Source of the DNA: Frigoriflavimonas asaccharolytica
GTDB taxonomy: Bacteria > Bacteroidota > Bacteroidia > Flavobacteriales > Weeksellaceae
Direction of reading: 5' to 3'
Length of the DNA: 38,600 nucleotides
Assembly: GCF_013294015.1 (NCBI RefSeq)
Contig: NZ_JABSNO010000028.1
Coordinates: forward strand, 1-38,600
Shown here: piece by piece, positions 1-8,729 of the stretch
Numbering within the stretch: the first letter of the stretch is position 1
Layout: every line of letters begins with the position of its first letter
Notes under the pieces: generated by a model
What the model was told of the DNA's origin: nothing
Database searches by the model: none
The model's input: the letters and a program-made list of their open reading frames with translations, nothing else
Translations under genes and position numbers: made by a program

Positions 1-45
1 ATTAAACTCAAAAAGCCATTGGAAATGTATAAATTAGCAGCATAA
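1..45 (+). pseudogene. 3' tail of a plus-strand ORF entering from the left edge
   Basis: Frame 1 is open from the window edge to a TAA at 43-45 and encodes 14 residues ending in KPLEMYKLAA. A tail of the kind (K/T)P.E.Y is common at the C-terminus of rve-type transposases such as IS3-family proteins. An IS end here would also explain why the neighbouring mod gene is broken. This is inference from a very short peptide. It could equally be chance, or the end of another gene. Confidence 0.25.
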
Positions 46-62
46 AAACAATTAAGAAACAA

Positions 63-569
63 CTAATTGTGGTCTAAAGAAATGAGGGTAGAATAGGTGT
101 CTATTTTTAAACCATCTTCTACAATTCCTGCATCTTCCCAATAGGCTTTTTTGTCTTGCGTAAAATTGTCTGAATACACAAAATCTTTTCCTGTATTGTA
201 AGGTGGATCTATGTAGATGCACTTTATTTTTTCACGGTAAGATGCACTCAATAGTTTCAAAACTTCTAAATTTTCGCCTTCAATAATCAGGTTTTCGCTT
301 TCTGCAGGATTTACACTTCGGTCTTCATCAAAAATTAAAGTCGCATTACTTGGTGTAAAGGCATTTCGTTTTGCATTGCTTTTTCCAAACCATCGGAACT
401 CATATCTTTCGGTTTCGGTTATGCTTTCTGGTTCTATGATTTTTTTTAATTCTTCAATGTTCAGTTTATTCTCACTCGTAAAAAGATCGGGAAACATTTG
501 TTTTAAAGTTTCCAATCTTTCCTGGTTAAAATCTGGGCTTTCGGGCATGTAGTTTTTTATGTTTTCCAT
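63..569 (-). pseudogene. mod: Truncated type III restriction-modification methyltransferase (Mod), N-terminal part
   Basis: This 168-residue ORF is the N-terminal quarter of a beta-class adenine-specific DNA methyltransferase of the type III Mod kind. Motif IV, DPPYNTG, is at residues 121-127, preceded by the usual ENLEVLKLL segment. Full-length Mod proteins are about 600 residues. The target-recognition region and the downstream SAM-binding FxGxG motif are absent. After about residue 156 the sequence stops looking like the family and ends with STLISLDHN and a stop. That suggests an insertion or deletion junction near positions 63-105. The start ATG shares one base with the stop of the upstream membrane-protein gene (TAATG), so it was translationally coupled. 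The product cannot be an active methyltransferase. Confidence 0.8.
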
Positions 570-1393
570 TATTGGGTGTTCTTCATTCTGTTAAAAAAAT
601 AAGAGTCTTTTGGACTGGTTTTCAGATTTTCAACCTTTAGTTTAGGGAATATTAAAGTTGATTCCCCTTTTTTATCATACAAGAAAATGTAGGTAGTTGA
701 TTCCCCAACAAACCGCAGATTATCATCAACTTCATATAATTTGTTTTGATAGTTGAAACTTAGATTGTTTTTTGTTTCACTTAAAAATTTTACTTCGTCA
801 GAACTAACAAACGCTTGAAAACTTGTAAAATAAATAGTTGATATATATATGATAAAAAATGCTAATAATTTAATATTTTCTGAATCTTTACCCTTATTCT
901 TGGTAAAGAGAAATAATCTGATAATTAAATAAATAAATGCTGAAGACGCTAACAATCCCAATGTTAATAATGGAATATTGAAATATTTACAAAGAATGAC
1001 GGGGAAAACCAAAAAAACAGAAAAATATAAAAAGAAGCCAAACATTTTAGATTTTCTGTATCTTTTGAATACTTTATCAGCATGAACTTTTGAAAATAAT
1101 TGATTTCTATTTATCGCCTTAATTTTTAAATTAGATTGAATTTTCTTGTAAATGAATAATTCGAAAAACATGCTAACTAAAAAAGTTCCAATAACCTCAA
1201 ATATAAATATTAAGCCTGTAAGTAGAATTATCTGTTCTACAGAAAAAAACATTAGATCACTTATTGTGACGTATTGAAAAATATTAACTCCAAAGGATGT
1301 GTAATAAACATAATTATAGAAATATGCGATTGAGTAGATTGCAATCAATAAAAAAGTCCAATATTCTTTGAAAGTTTGTAATATTAATTTCAT
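569..1393 (-). CDS. Multi-pass membrane protein of unknown function inside the type III R-M operon
   Basis: I do not recognise a family for this 274-residue protein. Long hydrophobic segments lie near residues 12-32, 48-80, 112-165 (two or three helices) and 175-195, suggesting five or six membrane helices. A polar C-terminal domain of about 75 residues follows. The gene overlaps the res stop by four bases (ATGA) and the mod start by one base, so all three were translated as one unit. A membrane protein wedged between Res and Mod is not part of the classical type III system. It may be an accessory defence component, such as a membrane effector or anchor. That role is inferred from position only. 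Confidence 0.75.
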   Translation of the reverse strand: MKLILQTFKEYWTFLLIAIYSIAYFYNYVYYTSFGVNIFQYVTISDLMFFSVEQIILLTGLIFIFEVIGTFLVSMFFELFIYKKIQSNLKIKAINRNQLFSKVHADKVFKRYRKSKMFGFFLYFSVFLVFPVILCKYFNIPLLTLGLLASSAFIYLIIRLFLFTKNKGKDSENIKLLAFFIIYISTIYFTSFQAFVSSDEVKFLSETKNNLSFNYQNKLYEVDDNLRFVGESTTYIFLYDKKGESTLIFPKLKVENLKTSPKDSYFFNRMKNTQ

Positions 1394-4095
1394 ACGCCTA
1401 TAGTTTTTTCCACTGCTGTTTTAAAATAAGAATACTCATTTACAGGTGCTTTGTATTGAACTTCAACACCAATAGATTCAAAATGTTTCAAAGCACATTT
1501 TATTTTATAAATTTCGCCTTCGGTGATGGCTTTTTTATCATTGATATCATTAGTTCCTTTGGTTTCTATCACGAAATAAAATTCGTTTTCAGTTCCGTTT
1601 TTTAATTCCTTGCGTTTCATTACCAAACCGAAATCTGGTTCGTACGGACCAATTGGTGTTTGTATTTTGTACCAACTTGGCAATTTTATAAAGCAAACCA
1701 CTTCTGAGTCTCCATCAGCACTTTCAGAAAATCTGCGTTCTACATCGCTATCTACCAACATTTTATCAAACACACCTTTCTTTGGTGTTTCTACATATTG
1801 TTTCGCAGCAATATTTTTTTCAAAATCTTTAAAATTAAAAGGAAACTCTTCGCCGTTCATTTTGTATTCTATTTTACGAAGCATTTCATCTAATTCTACA
1901 TCTTTTATAATTTGGGAAACTTCATGTATATATCTTGGCGGATTTTTTACCCATTCTTTATGATTATCAATTTTCTTAGTGATTTGAAAGAGTGTTGTAT
2001 AACTTAATCCTGTATTTTCGCTTATTTCTTCTACCAAATCCAAAGCGGTAAAAGTGGCTTTTTGTTTCACAATTGCAGTTCCGCCGAATGTTTCTTCTCG
2101 TCCACTTTCAGAAAATTGATTTACAAAATGACTGGCTGCTTCTATCACATAATCTGGAATGGTAATTTTATTAATTCTTTCTACTGCACTTTCTATTAAA
2201 TTCTCTTCATCGAACGCAATGCTGTAATCAGTTTTCTTCGCCATTGCTTTCCAAAATTTCTTAAACGCTTTTTGAATATCGTCTGAAGGATTTTTCTTGA
2301 AAAAAACTTTATCTTGTTCTTCGCCTTTGTGCGTATGCGTCATTCCTGCACCAGCATTGGCATCTCCATAAATTGATTTTATTTCTTCTTGATATTGCGT
2401 AACAAATGTTTCATAAGTTTCATTGGGAATTACCGTCAATTGGTTGATTCTGTCGGAATCTTCTGTACCGCTTTCATCATAAATTCTTTCTCCATCTGTA
2501 TTCACACAAATACGTAAACCACGTCCGATTTCCTGTCGCTTTTTTGTTTCGGAATAAGTGGTATTAAGCGTTGCAATATTAAAAACATTCGGATTGTCCC
2601 AACCAACGCCCAATGCGGAATGCGAAAAAATAAATTCTATTTTATTGGCAACTTTATCGCCAAATTGCAGAATATCTTCTTTGTCCCGAAGTATGGCATC
2701 GTAAATTTCTTTTTGTTGTTTTACGCCGCCTTCGTTATCTGCAAACTCCCCATTGGTTTTCTGTGCAAAATAATAACCTTGTGTTTGCTGAATGTGTTCG
2801 TCCGTAGGATTTGCTCCATCGTGATATTCAGGATAAACTTGTTTGTATTTCTCAACAAATAAGTTTTTAATTTTAGGATTTTCTCCTACATAATTGGCTA
2901 CACGATCAATAAAAATAAGGGACAAACATTTAATTCCTTTTTCTTTTAATTTTTGAGATTTCAGAAAATGCCGATGAATAAGCCATTCTATTTGCAAAGC
3001 CCAAATGTTTTCTAAATTTCCGGCAACTTGTTTTTCAAAAATCTCTGTACCATTAGAAAATACAACACTCCATTTTCCGGTTTTTAAACTTTTGAAAATT
3101 CGGTCTATTTTGTAATTATTGTAACTTGGATTGTTGGTTTTATCTCCTAAATTGTCGCCTTCTTTTAACCAAGTAGATAGTTTGAAATCAATTTTACCTG
3201 TAGAATTATTTTGAAACCACGCTTTCAATTTCGCTTGCGGAACTGTTTTGTTTTGAATATCAGCCAATTCAATTTTCAAAGATGCTTCATCGTTTTTTTC
3301 GGTAACGGTAAGTACTTCAATTTTCTTTACCAAACCATTTTTATAACTTTCGTAAGGTGTTAATCTATAAATTAAATTTTTGACGATTTTGTGCGTTGCA
3401 GAATAGCGGATTTTAAATAATGGATTCAATTTAGAAATCTGGCGTACAGAATTTTCTGTGTCCATTCCTTCTTGCGGTTCATCCATGATAATGATTGGCT
3501 GGGTTTTACCGATGGCTTCAATAAAAGGAATATTATTAAATAAATCTTCTCTCTGTGCTTGGTTCAAAATTTTATCTTCAGAATTAAACGAAGCCAAAGT
3601 CATGATCATCACTTGTGGATGTTGCTCTTCTATAAAATTAGAAACTTTTGAAAGTCTTTTACTGTCATATTCAAAGACATTTGGGATGAATCCGTAAATA
3701 TCTTCCAATTGATTATTGAAATTTTTGAATGATGCTAAAACACCTTCACGAATAGCAACAGAAGGAACAAGAATAATAAATTTGGTGAAATTATAATGTT
3801 TGAAAAGTTCATAAATGGTTTTAATGTAAACAAGGGTTTTTCCAGTTCCAGTTTCCATTTCAACAGACAATTCTCTTTTATCAGAAAGATGAATGTTTTC
3901 GGGTAAAAGTCCGTTTTCTTGTGCGACTTCTTTTATATTCTCTTGAAGTTCTTCTAAACTCAAATTAGAAAAATTAGAGCGTATTCCTTCAAAAGTAGAG
4001 TTATCAAAGGTATTCCGAGCAATACCTTCAAATATTTTCACAACAGATTGTATGGCTTGTTCTTGATATTCGAGGTTTTCTAATTTTAATTGCAT
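1390..4095 (-). CDS. res: Type III restriction enzyme Res subunit (SF2 helicase plus endonuclease)
   Basis: The 901-residue protein has the architecture of a type III R-M Res subunit. Walker A is TGTGKT at 82-87 and helicase motif II is DEPQ at 205-208. The SATH segment (motif III) follows, then GVGWDNPNVFNIATLN and the QEIGRGLRI motif VI. A C-terminal PD-(D/E)xK nuclease signature has PDF at about 820-822 and IETKG at 843-847. It translocates on DNA and cuts after Mod recognises unmethylated sites, so it needs Mod for target recognition. Because the only visible mod is truncated, this Res is probably inactive unless a mod elsewhere complements it. Its length is normal and no frameshift is seen. 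Usual gene order is mod then res; here res comes first. Confidence 0.93.
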   Translation of the reverse strand: MQLKLENLEYQEQAIQSVVKIFEGIARNTFDNSTFEGIRSNFSNLSLEELQENIKEVAQENGLLPENIHLSDKRELSVEMETGTGKTLVYIKTIYELFKHYNFTKFIILVPSVAIREGVLASFKNFNNQLEDIYGFIPNVFEYDSKRLSKVSNFIEEQHPQVMIMTLASFNSEDKILNQAQREDLFNNIPFIEAIGKTQPIIIMDEPQEGMDTENSVRQISKLNPLFKIRYSATHKIVKNLIYRLTPYESYKNGLVKKIEVLTVTEKNDEASLKIELADIQNKTVPQAKLKAWFQNNSTGKIDFKLSTWLKEGDNLGDKTNNPSYNNYKIDRIFKSLKTGKWSVVFSNGTEIFEKQVAGNLENIWALQIEWLIHRHFLKSQKLKEKGIKCLSLIFIDRVANYVGENPKIKNLFVEKYKQVYPEYHDGANPTDEHIQQTQGYYFAQKTNGEFADNEGGVKQQKEIYDAILRDKEDILQFGDKVANKIEFIFSHSALGVGWDNPNVFNIATLNTTYSETKKRQEIGRGLRICVNTDGERIYDESGTEDSDRINQLTVIPNETYETFVTQYQEEIKSIYGDANAGAGMTHTHKGEEQDKVFFKKNPSDDIQKAFKKFWKAMAKKTDYSIAFDEENLIESAVERINKITIPDYVIEAASHFVNQFSESGREETFGGTAIVKQKATFTALDLVEEISENTGLSYTTLFQITKKIDNHKEWVKNPPRYIHEVSQIIKDVELDEMLRKIEYKMNGEEFPFNFKDFEKNIAAKQYVETPKKGVFDKMLVDSDVERRFSESADGDSEVVCFIKLPSWYKIQTPIGPYEPDFGLVMKRKELKNGTENEFYFVIETKGTNDINDKKAITEGEIYKIKCALKHFESIGVEVQYKAPVNEYSYFKTAVEKTIGV

Positions 4096-4286
4096 TGTTG
4101 GTCTTTGAAACTGTAAGTTGCTAATTTATCAATTATAAAAAAGAATACAAAGTTTGAATGTGTATTATTTGTAGTATTTGCTTGAAACGATAATAGCATT
4201 TCTAAAAGTTCGATAAATTTTCCAAATATTATCCATTCTTCACTATTAAGATTTTGTTTAATATTCACAACAAACCAAACATTCAA
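4086..4286 (-). CDS. Possible small ORF upstream of res
   Basis: This 66-codon ORF fills the 236-bp gap between the AbiEii toxin and res and overlaps the res start by ten bases. No family is recognised. The composition (many N, F and I residues) could just reflect AT-rich DNA. It may be a decayed gene or non-coding leader carrying the res promoter. It is listed because nothing else explains the gap. Confidence 0.2.
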   Translation of the reverse strand: MNVWFVVNIKQNLNSEEWIIFGKFIELLEMLLSFQANTTNNTHSNFVFFFIIDKLATYSFKDQQCN

Positions 4287-4331
4287 ATCTTGATAGTCTA
4301 TCTTCTCCCTTTAAAATATTAATAATACTTT

Positions 4332-5126
4332 TTAAATCTTGTTTATAATATTTTCAGTAATAGTTTTATAAGCCAAATCATTATCATATTCCACTCCCGG
4401 TCTTAAAATAGTGAAAATATCATTTCGAAATTCATCGTCCTGCATTTTTTCATCCATATTGAGAAGAAACATTTTTCCTGTGGGATTTACTCCGTCTGAA
4501 AAATTGATATATTCTTTATAACATTTAGTTAAATTTTCAGTGTTGATTTCGAGTTTTGATAATGCTAGATCTAAATCAAATAAATCTCTACCTTTTCTTC
4601 TTTGGTATAATGCTCTTAATTTCGTCCCGAGTAATTCTTCAATTTGATAAGTGTTTATCATACATTCTCCAGAAAACCAACCATTTTTCACTTCAAACGG
4701 AATTTTTTGTAATCCTAAAACGGTGAAGTGTTCTCTGCAATTGATTTCTATTTTTAATCGCATCTGTATAACTGGTGCAATTTCAGTTTCAAAGCGATAA
4801 GTGGCTGTGTTGTTGTGAATACTGCTTTCAATTTTTCTTTTTGTTCCTAAAAATGGAGCTAATTTTTCTCTAATCTTCACCAAAATTGGCTTTATCGGTC
4901 CTGGTTTTATTTGCACCAAATCTATATCTTCTGAATATCTTGCTTGTGGCTTCAAAAATAATTTATGCAATGCCGTTCCACCTCGAAATGCTAAATTTTC
5001 ATTTAAAAATGGATCAGAGAATAATTCAACAATTGTTCTTTCTATAATTAAATCTTGCTCCACTTGTCCATTTTCTGGCCAAGGAGCAAATTCTCTCCAT
5101 TCTTCTATATATCTTCTCGGTATCAT
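4332..5126 (-). CDS. abiEii: AbiEii/AbiGii-family nucleotidyltransferase toxin
   Basis: This 264-residue protein belongs to the nucleotidyltransferase AbiEii toxin family (DUF1814). The polymerase-beta-like signature is clear: FRGGTALHK at about 47-55 followed by RYSEDIDLV at 63-71, giving the GG(S/T) motif and the DxD metal ligands D67 and D69. The downstream helix carries the family motif KLRALYQRRKGRDLFDL. AbiE toxins transfer nucleotides to cellular RNAs and cause reversible growth arrest during phage infection. The start overlaps the antitoxin stop by four bases (ATGA), which fits the coupled antitoxin-then-toxin order of type IV AbiE systems. Confidence 0.9.
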   Translation of the reverse strand: MIPRRYIEEWREFAPWPENGQVEQDLIIERTIVELFSDPFLNENLAFRGGTALHKLFLKPQARYSEDIDLVQIKPGPIKPILVKIREKLAPFLGTKRKIESSIHNNTATYRFETEIAPVIQMRLKIEINCREHFTVLGLQKIPFEVKNGWFSGECMINTYQIEELLGTKLRALYQRRKGRDLFDLDLALSKLEINTENLTKCYKEYINFSDGVNPTGKMFLLNMDEKMQDDEFRNDIFTILRPGVEYDNDLAYKTITENIINKI

Positions 5127-5932
5127 AAATCGTTTTCAATTTTAATATTATTTATAATCCGCCATTTTGTATCTACCGTACCTTCTTTATTTTTTCCTGG
5201 CATTAATGGAATGATATTTAATTTTTTATCAGAAATTGTTTCAAAAATTACTTTGCTCAATTTTTCATTCCCTAATTCGTACTCTAACAAATAACCCAAT
5301 CTTTGTACTGCTGCTAATTGAGAATAATTTTTAACCGTTTTCACTAATTGACTTGGTTTTATAACTTCTACTAATTCTTTTAAGATTGTGACCACTCTGT
5401 TCATTCCTAATTTCTCCACATAATACAACAAATCCAAAGCAGTAAGTTCTGGAGAAGAAACATTTACATAACCTGCATCTGTTTTTATTTGCTTAACATC
5501 TTCGCTATTCCATTCATTTTTAACAAAAAAATTTATTTTTAATTTCTGGTTTTTAATGTCTCGCAATGCTGGTTTTTCCGTTATCACAAAAGTTTCCATA
5601 GATTGTTGGTGAGATGCGCCATGAATTGCCGCCGCAGATATTAATCCCAAATAGTATTTTTTATTTAGTGATAGCATCATATCATCAAGGTACATCGTGG
5701 TAGGAATTACACCATAATTTGAGTATTCTGCCGGAAGAATTGTATAAAAACCTTTTCGAATTTGTACTATTTTCTTTTTAGCTTTTAAACGATATAAATT
5801 TTGAAGAATTGCTTTATCAGTAACATCAAATTTTTCTTTTAATTCTTCCAATGTGAAAGCATATCTACCTTTAGATCGCACGTTATCGATATATTCCTCT
5901 AAATAATTATATGTTTGAACTCTGTTTTTCAC
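5123..5932 (-). CDS. abiEi: AbiEi-family antitoxin / transcriptional autorepressor
   Basis: This 269-residue partner of AbiEii has an N-terminal winged-helix domain (about residues 20-65, with LEELKEKFDVTDKAI and the wing RKGFYTI). A C-terminal AbiEi-type domain includes SPELTALDLLYY, near residues 160-171. AbiEi proteins neutralise the toxin and repress their own promoter by binding inverted repeats. A perfect palindrome lies 21-37 bp upstream of this start. The ATG at 5930-5932 is chosen because it gives a full N-terminal HTH. Coupling to abiEii by an ATGA overlap supports a single transcript. Confidence 0.88.
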   Translation of the reverse strand: MKNRVQTYNYLEEYIDNVRSKGRYAFTLEELKEKFDVTDKAILQNLYRLKAKKKIVQIRKGFYTILPAEYSNYGVIPTTMYLDDMMLSLNKKYYLGLISAAAIHGASHQQSMETFVITEKPALRDIKNQKLKINFFVKNEWNSEDVKQIKTDAGYVNVSSPELTALDLLYYVEKLGMNRVVTILKELVEVIKPSQLVKTVKNYSQLAAVQRLGYLLEYELGNEKLSKVIFETISDKKLNIIPLMPGKNKEGTVDTKWRIINNIKIENDL

Positions 5933-5952
5933 TTATATGCTGTTTGCTATTT

Positions 5953-5969
5953 ACTACACATTGTGTAGT
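5953..5969. promoter_or_regulatory. Palindromic operator candidate for the AbiE operon
   Basis: ACTACACA and its exact reverse complement TGTGTAGT are separated by one base, giving a perfect 8-1-8 inverted repeat. It lies between the -7 element at 5976-5983 and the abiEi start, close to the expected transcription start. That is where an autorepressor would block initiation. AbiEi autoregulation through inverted repeats is known for the family; the assignment here is inference. Confidence 0.6.
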
Positions 5970-5975
5970 GTTACG

Positions 5976-5983
5976 CAAATATA
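5976..5983 (-). promoter_or_regulatory. -7 promoter element (TAnnTTTG type) for abiEi-abiEii
   Basis: On the minus strand the sequence is TATATTTG, an exact match to the Bacteroidota -7 consensus TAnnTTTG. It is 43 bp upstream of the abiEi ATG. No convincing -33 TTG was found at the standard distance. Confidence 0.5.
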
Positions 5984-6316
5984 ATAATTAATATCTAAAC
6001 TTAACATTTTGAAAGATTATTTTTAAACTCTTACAAGATTTTTCAATTGTTTAAAAACCCTCATTCAAATTCTTAAAATTGCAGTAATTTAAGAACAATC
6101 CCAAACATCTTCCTAAATATCCAAAATAATGTAAGTTCACTATTTACGTTACAAAGCACAATGTGAAAAAAAATAATTTTGCGTTATAGGTTAGTTGTTT
6201 CTAAAACTTGTAATAAAGGTTTAAGTTTACAAATCATAAATTTGTTCTTTCCACAAAATTTTTTTTGTTCTAATTTATAAAAATTGAGGATAGTTTTATT
6301 TAATAATTTTTTAAAT
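5984..6316. other. Intergenic AT-rich stretch with no supported gene
   Basis: About 330 bases between the AbiE promoter and the zinc-operon terminator hold no ORF with coding character. A TAATTTTG match at 6174-6181 on the plus strand resembles a -7 element but has no gene downstream in that direction. An unrecognised small RNA is possible but nothing specific supports it. Confidence 0.4.
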
Positions 6317-6350
6317 AAAAATACCTCCCATTTTCATGAGAGGTAATTTT
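6317..6350 (-). terminator. Hairpin terminator of the zinc ATPase operon
   Basis: The TACCTC (6322-6327) and GAGGTA (6340-6345) arms pair, with flanking A/T pairs outside and three further pairs inside. On the minus strand the stem is followed by a T-rich run. It lies about 90 bp downstream of the last operon gene. The same hairpin recurs at 16069-16099. Confidence 0.65.
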
Positions 6351-6436
6351 TTCACATTTCCGCAAATTAATTGTAAATATGCAGTGAATAATAATTTACA
6401 ACCCCAATTCTTATTTTATAATCAAAAAATAAAAAT

Positions 6437-6685
6437 TTATTTATTTAAAATATTCCTTTTGATTATGGTTCCCAAATCTTTCTCCGAAAACCAGATATCT
6501 TCGGGATGAAGATGAAGCACAGGCGCTTGTTGGCATCTATTATTACAATCCATTTTTTCAATTTCTATTTTGTTTTTTAGATTATATTTCTTTACATAAA
6601 AATCTAAAAGTTTTCCTTTTTTCTTTCTGCAATTAGCGCCATTACACCAAAAAATGATAGGCTTGCCGTTGTTAGATTCTTCCAT
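6437..6685 (-). CDS. Thioredoxin-like [2Fe-2S] ferredoxin domain protein
   Basis: This 82-residue protein has four cysteines in the thioredoxin-like ferredoxin spacing: C14 and C19 (WCNGANC), then C47 and C51 (DCNNRC), followed by the conserved QAPVLHLHP segment. Members hold a [2Fe-2S] cluster and have poorly defined electron-transfer or metal-linked roles. It sits 84 bp after the zinc ATPase gene on the same strand and just ahead of a terminator, so it is probably the last gene of that operon. Its job in metal export is unknown. Confidence 0.75.
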   Translation of the reverse strand: MEESNNGKPIIFWCNGANCRKKKGKLLDFYVKKYNLKNKIEIEKMDCNNRCQQAPVLHLHPEDIWFSEKDLGTIIKRNILNK

Positions 6686-6769
6686 ATTATTACTATTTAT
6701 TAAGACACACTAATTATATGAAGTGACCGTTCTTGATTATTTATTTTATTGCACAAATTTTAAATTTTC

Positions 6770-8722
6770 CTAAACCCACTTCATTTTCTGCAATCTCACC
6801 GCATTAAGTATTGCTAAAAGTGCCACGCCAACATCAGCAAAAACGGCTTCCCACATTGTTGCTAATCCACCTGCTCCTAAAACAAGAACTACGGCTTTTA
6901 CGCCAAATGCAAGAAAGATATTTTGCCAAACAATTTTTTGGGTAGAACGCCCAATTTTTATGGCTTTTGCAATTTTACTGGGTTGGTCTGTTTGTATAAT
7001 AACATCGGCTGTTTCTATGGCAACATCACTTCCCAAACCGCCCATCGCAATACCTACATCACTTGCCGCGATTACAGGTGCATCATTTATTCCATCACCG
7101 ATGAAGGCTACTTTTCCTTTTGTTTCAGACATCAGTTTTTCAACTTCTGCCAATTTATCTTCCGGAAGCAGACCACCTTTAGCCCAATCTACACCTAACT
7201 CTTTTGCAACTTGCTGGGTAATAGAATCTTTGTCGCCAGAAAGCATAATAATTTTCGAAATTCCTGCGTCGCGAATTTTTTTGATGGCTTCGTGCGCATC
7301 CTCTTTCAATTCATCTGCAATAATAACGTAACCTGCAAATTTATTGTCAATTGCGACCATGACGATAGATTCTACAATTGAATCTGTTTCAGTCGGGACT
7401 TGAATATTATTTGAAGTCATCAAGGGTTTATTACCTACTAAAACAATCTTTCCGTTCACTGTTCCTTTTAAACCTTTCCCTGCTATTTCAGAAACTTCTG
7501 TAGCATCAAAATTATGTTTATCAGATTTGTATTCCATGATGGCTTTTGCAATTGGATGGGTAGATTGCTCTTCCATTGCCATTAAATACTTCATAAATTC
7601 GGCTTCTTCCCAACCTATGGCTTTTATCTCTTTTATTTTGAAAACACCTTTGGTTACCGTTCCAGTTTTATCCATCACAACAGTGGTAACTTTTGTCATT
7701 TCATCTAAATAAGATGCACCTTTAAATAAAATTCCGCTTTTTGAAGCGGCTCCCAGTCCACCGAAATAGCCCAAAGGAATAGAGATTACCAAAGCACAGG
7801 GACAAGAAATTACCAAGAAAATTAGTGCTCTGTACAACCAATCTTGAAATTCATAATTTTCTACAAAAAAGTAGGGCAAAAACGTTAAAGCAATCGCAAG
7901 AAAAACGACGATTGGCGTGTAAATTCTCGCAAATTTTCTGATGAATAATTCCGTTTTAGATTTTCTTGCGGTGGCATTTTGCACCATATCCAATATCCGG
8001 GCGATGGAACTGTCTTTAAATTCTTTCGTGGTTTCTAATTCAATTACACCATCTAAATTAATGCTTCCAGCAAATACTTTTTCACCTTTTGCGATGGTAC
8101 TTGGTTTGCTTTCACCCGTTAATGCAGCCGTATTAAATGAACCTTTTTCCGAAATTAAAATACCGTCTAACGGAATTTTTTCACCTACACGAACCTGCAC
8201 TTTTTCTCCGATTTCTACGGTTTCCGGGTTTACAGATTTGTAATCATTATTCCTATAAACCAATGCTTCATTTGGTCTAACATCTAATAGTGCTTTGATG
8301 TTAGATTTTGCACGATTTACAGCTGCGTTTTGGAACAATTCTCCAACTGCATAAAACAACATTACTGCTACACCTTCAGGATATTCTCCGATTGCAAATG
8401 CGCCAATAGTTGCAATAGACATCAATAAAAATTCTGTGAAAAAGTCTCCTTTAATAATGCTTTCCCAACCTTCTTTAATTACAGGAAATCCTACGGGAAG
8501 ATAAGCAATTGCATACCAAATTATTCGTACCCAGTCTTTAAAAAATGCAACATCAAAGTAGTCCATTGCGATTCCTATCATCAGCATTACAAAACTGAAA
8601 ATAGCCGGTAGATAAGATTTAAAATCGGTTTCGCCATCGTGAGAATGACCATCATCATGAGAATGCTCTCCCGAATGTTTTTGAGTATCGATATCTCTTA
8701 AATTTATTTTTTCTTTTGCCAT
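6770..8722 (-). CDS. zntA: Zn2+/Cd2+/Pb2+-exporting P1B-2 type ATPase
   Basis: This 650-residue inner-membrane pump exports divalent soft metals from the cytosol. Visible motifs are the membrane metal site C307-P-C309 and the phosphorylation site DKTGT with D351. The HP motif is in STHPIAKAIM, and the hinge is GDGINDAP. The P1B-2 hallmarks are present: a lysine in the seventh helix (FGVKAVVLVLG) and an aspartate in the eighth (FADVGVALL), which separates it from copper ATPases. There is no N-terminal HMA domain. Instead residues 16-32 are His-rich (HSGEHSHDDGHSHDGE) and probably bind zinc. It is seven bases downstream of the SpoIIAA-like gene, in an operon headed by a Fur-family regulator. 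Confidence 0.93.
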   Translation of the reverse strand: MAKEKINLRDIDTQKHSGEHSHDDGHSHDGETDFKSYLPAIFSFVMLMIGIAMDYFDVAFFKDWVRIIWYAIAYLPVGFPVIKEGWESIIKGDFFTEFLLMSIATIGAFAIGEYPEGVAVMLFYAVGELFQNAAVNRAKSNIKALLDVRPNEALVYRNNDYKSVNPETVEIGEKVQVRVGEKIPLDGILISEKGSFNTAALTGESKPSTIAKGEKVFAGSINLDGVIELETTKEFKDSSIARILDMVQNATARKSKTELFIRKFARIYTPIVVFLAIALTFLPYFFVENYEFQDWLYRALIFLVISCPCALVISIPLGYFGGLGAASKSGILFKGASYLDEMTKVTTVVMDKTGTVTKGVFKIKEIKAIGWEEAEFMKYLMAMEEQSTHPIAKAIMEYKSDKHNFDATEVSEIAGKGLKGTVNGKIVLVGNKPLMTSNNIQVPTETDSIVESIVMVAIDNKFAGYVIIADELKEDAHEAIKKIRDAGISKIIMLSGDKDSITQQVAKELGVDWAKGGLLPEDKLAEVEKLMSETKGKVAFIGDGINDAPVIAASDVGIAMGGLGSDVAIETADVIIQTDQPSKIAKAIKIGRSTQKIVWQNIFLAFGVKAVVLVLGAGGLATMWEAVFADVGVALLAILNAVRLQKMKWV

Positions 8723-8729
8723 TTTTAAA

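Noticed and set aside
6174-6181. Plus-strand promoter TAATTTTG
   Set aside because: No plus-strand gene lies downstream, and such matches are expected by chance in AT-rich DNA.
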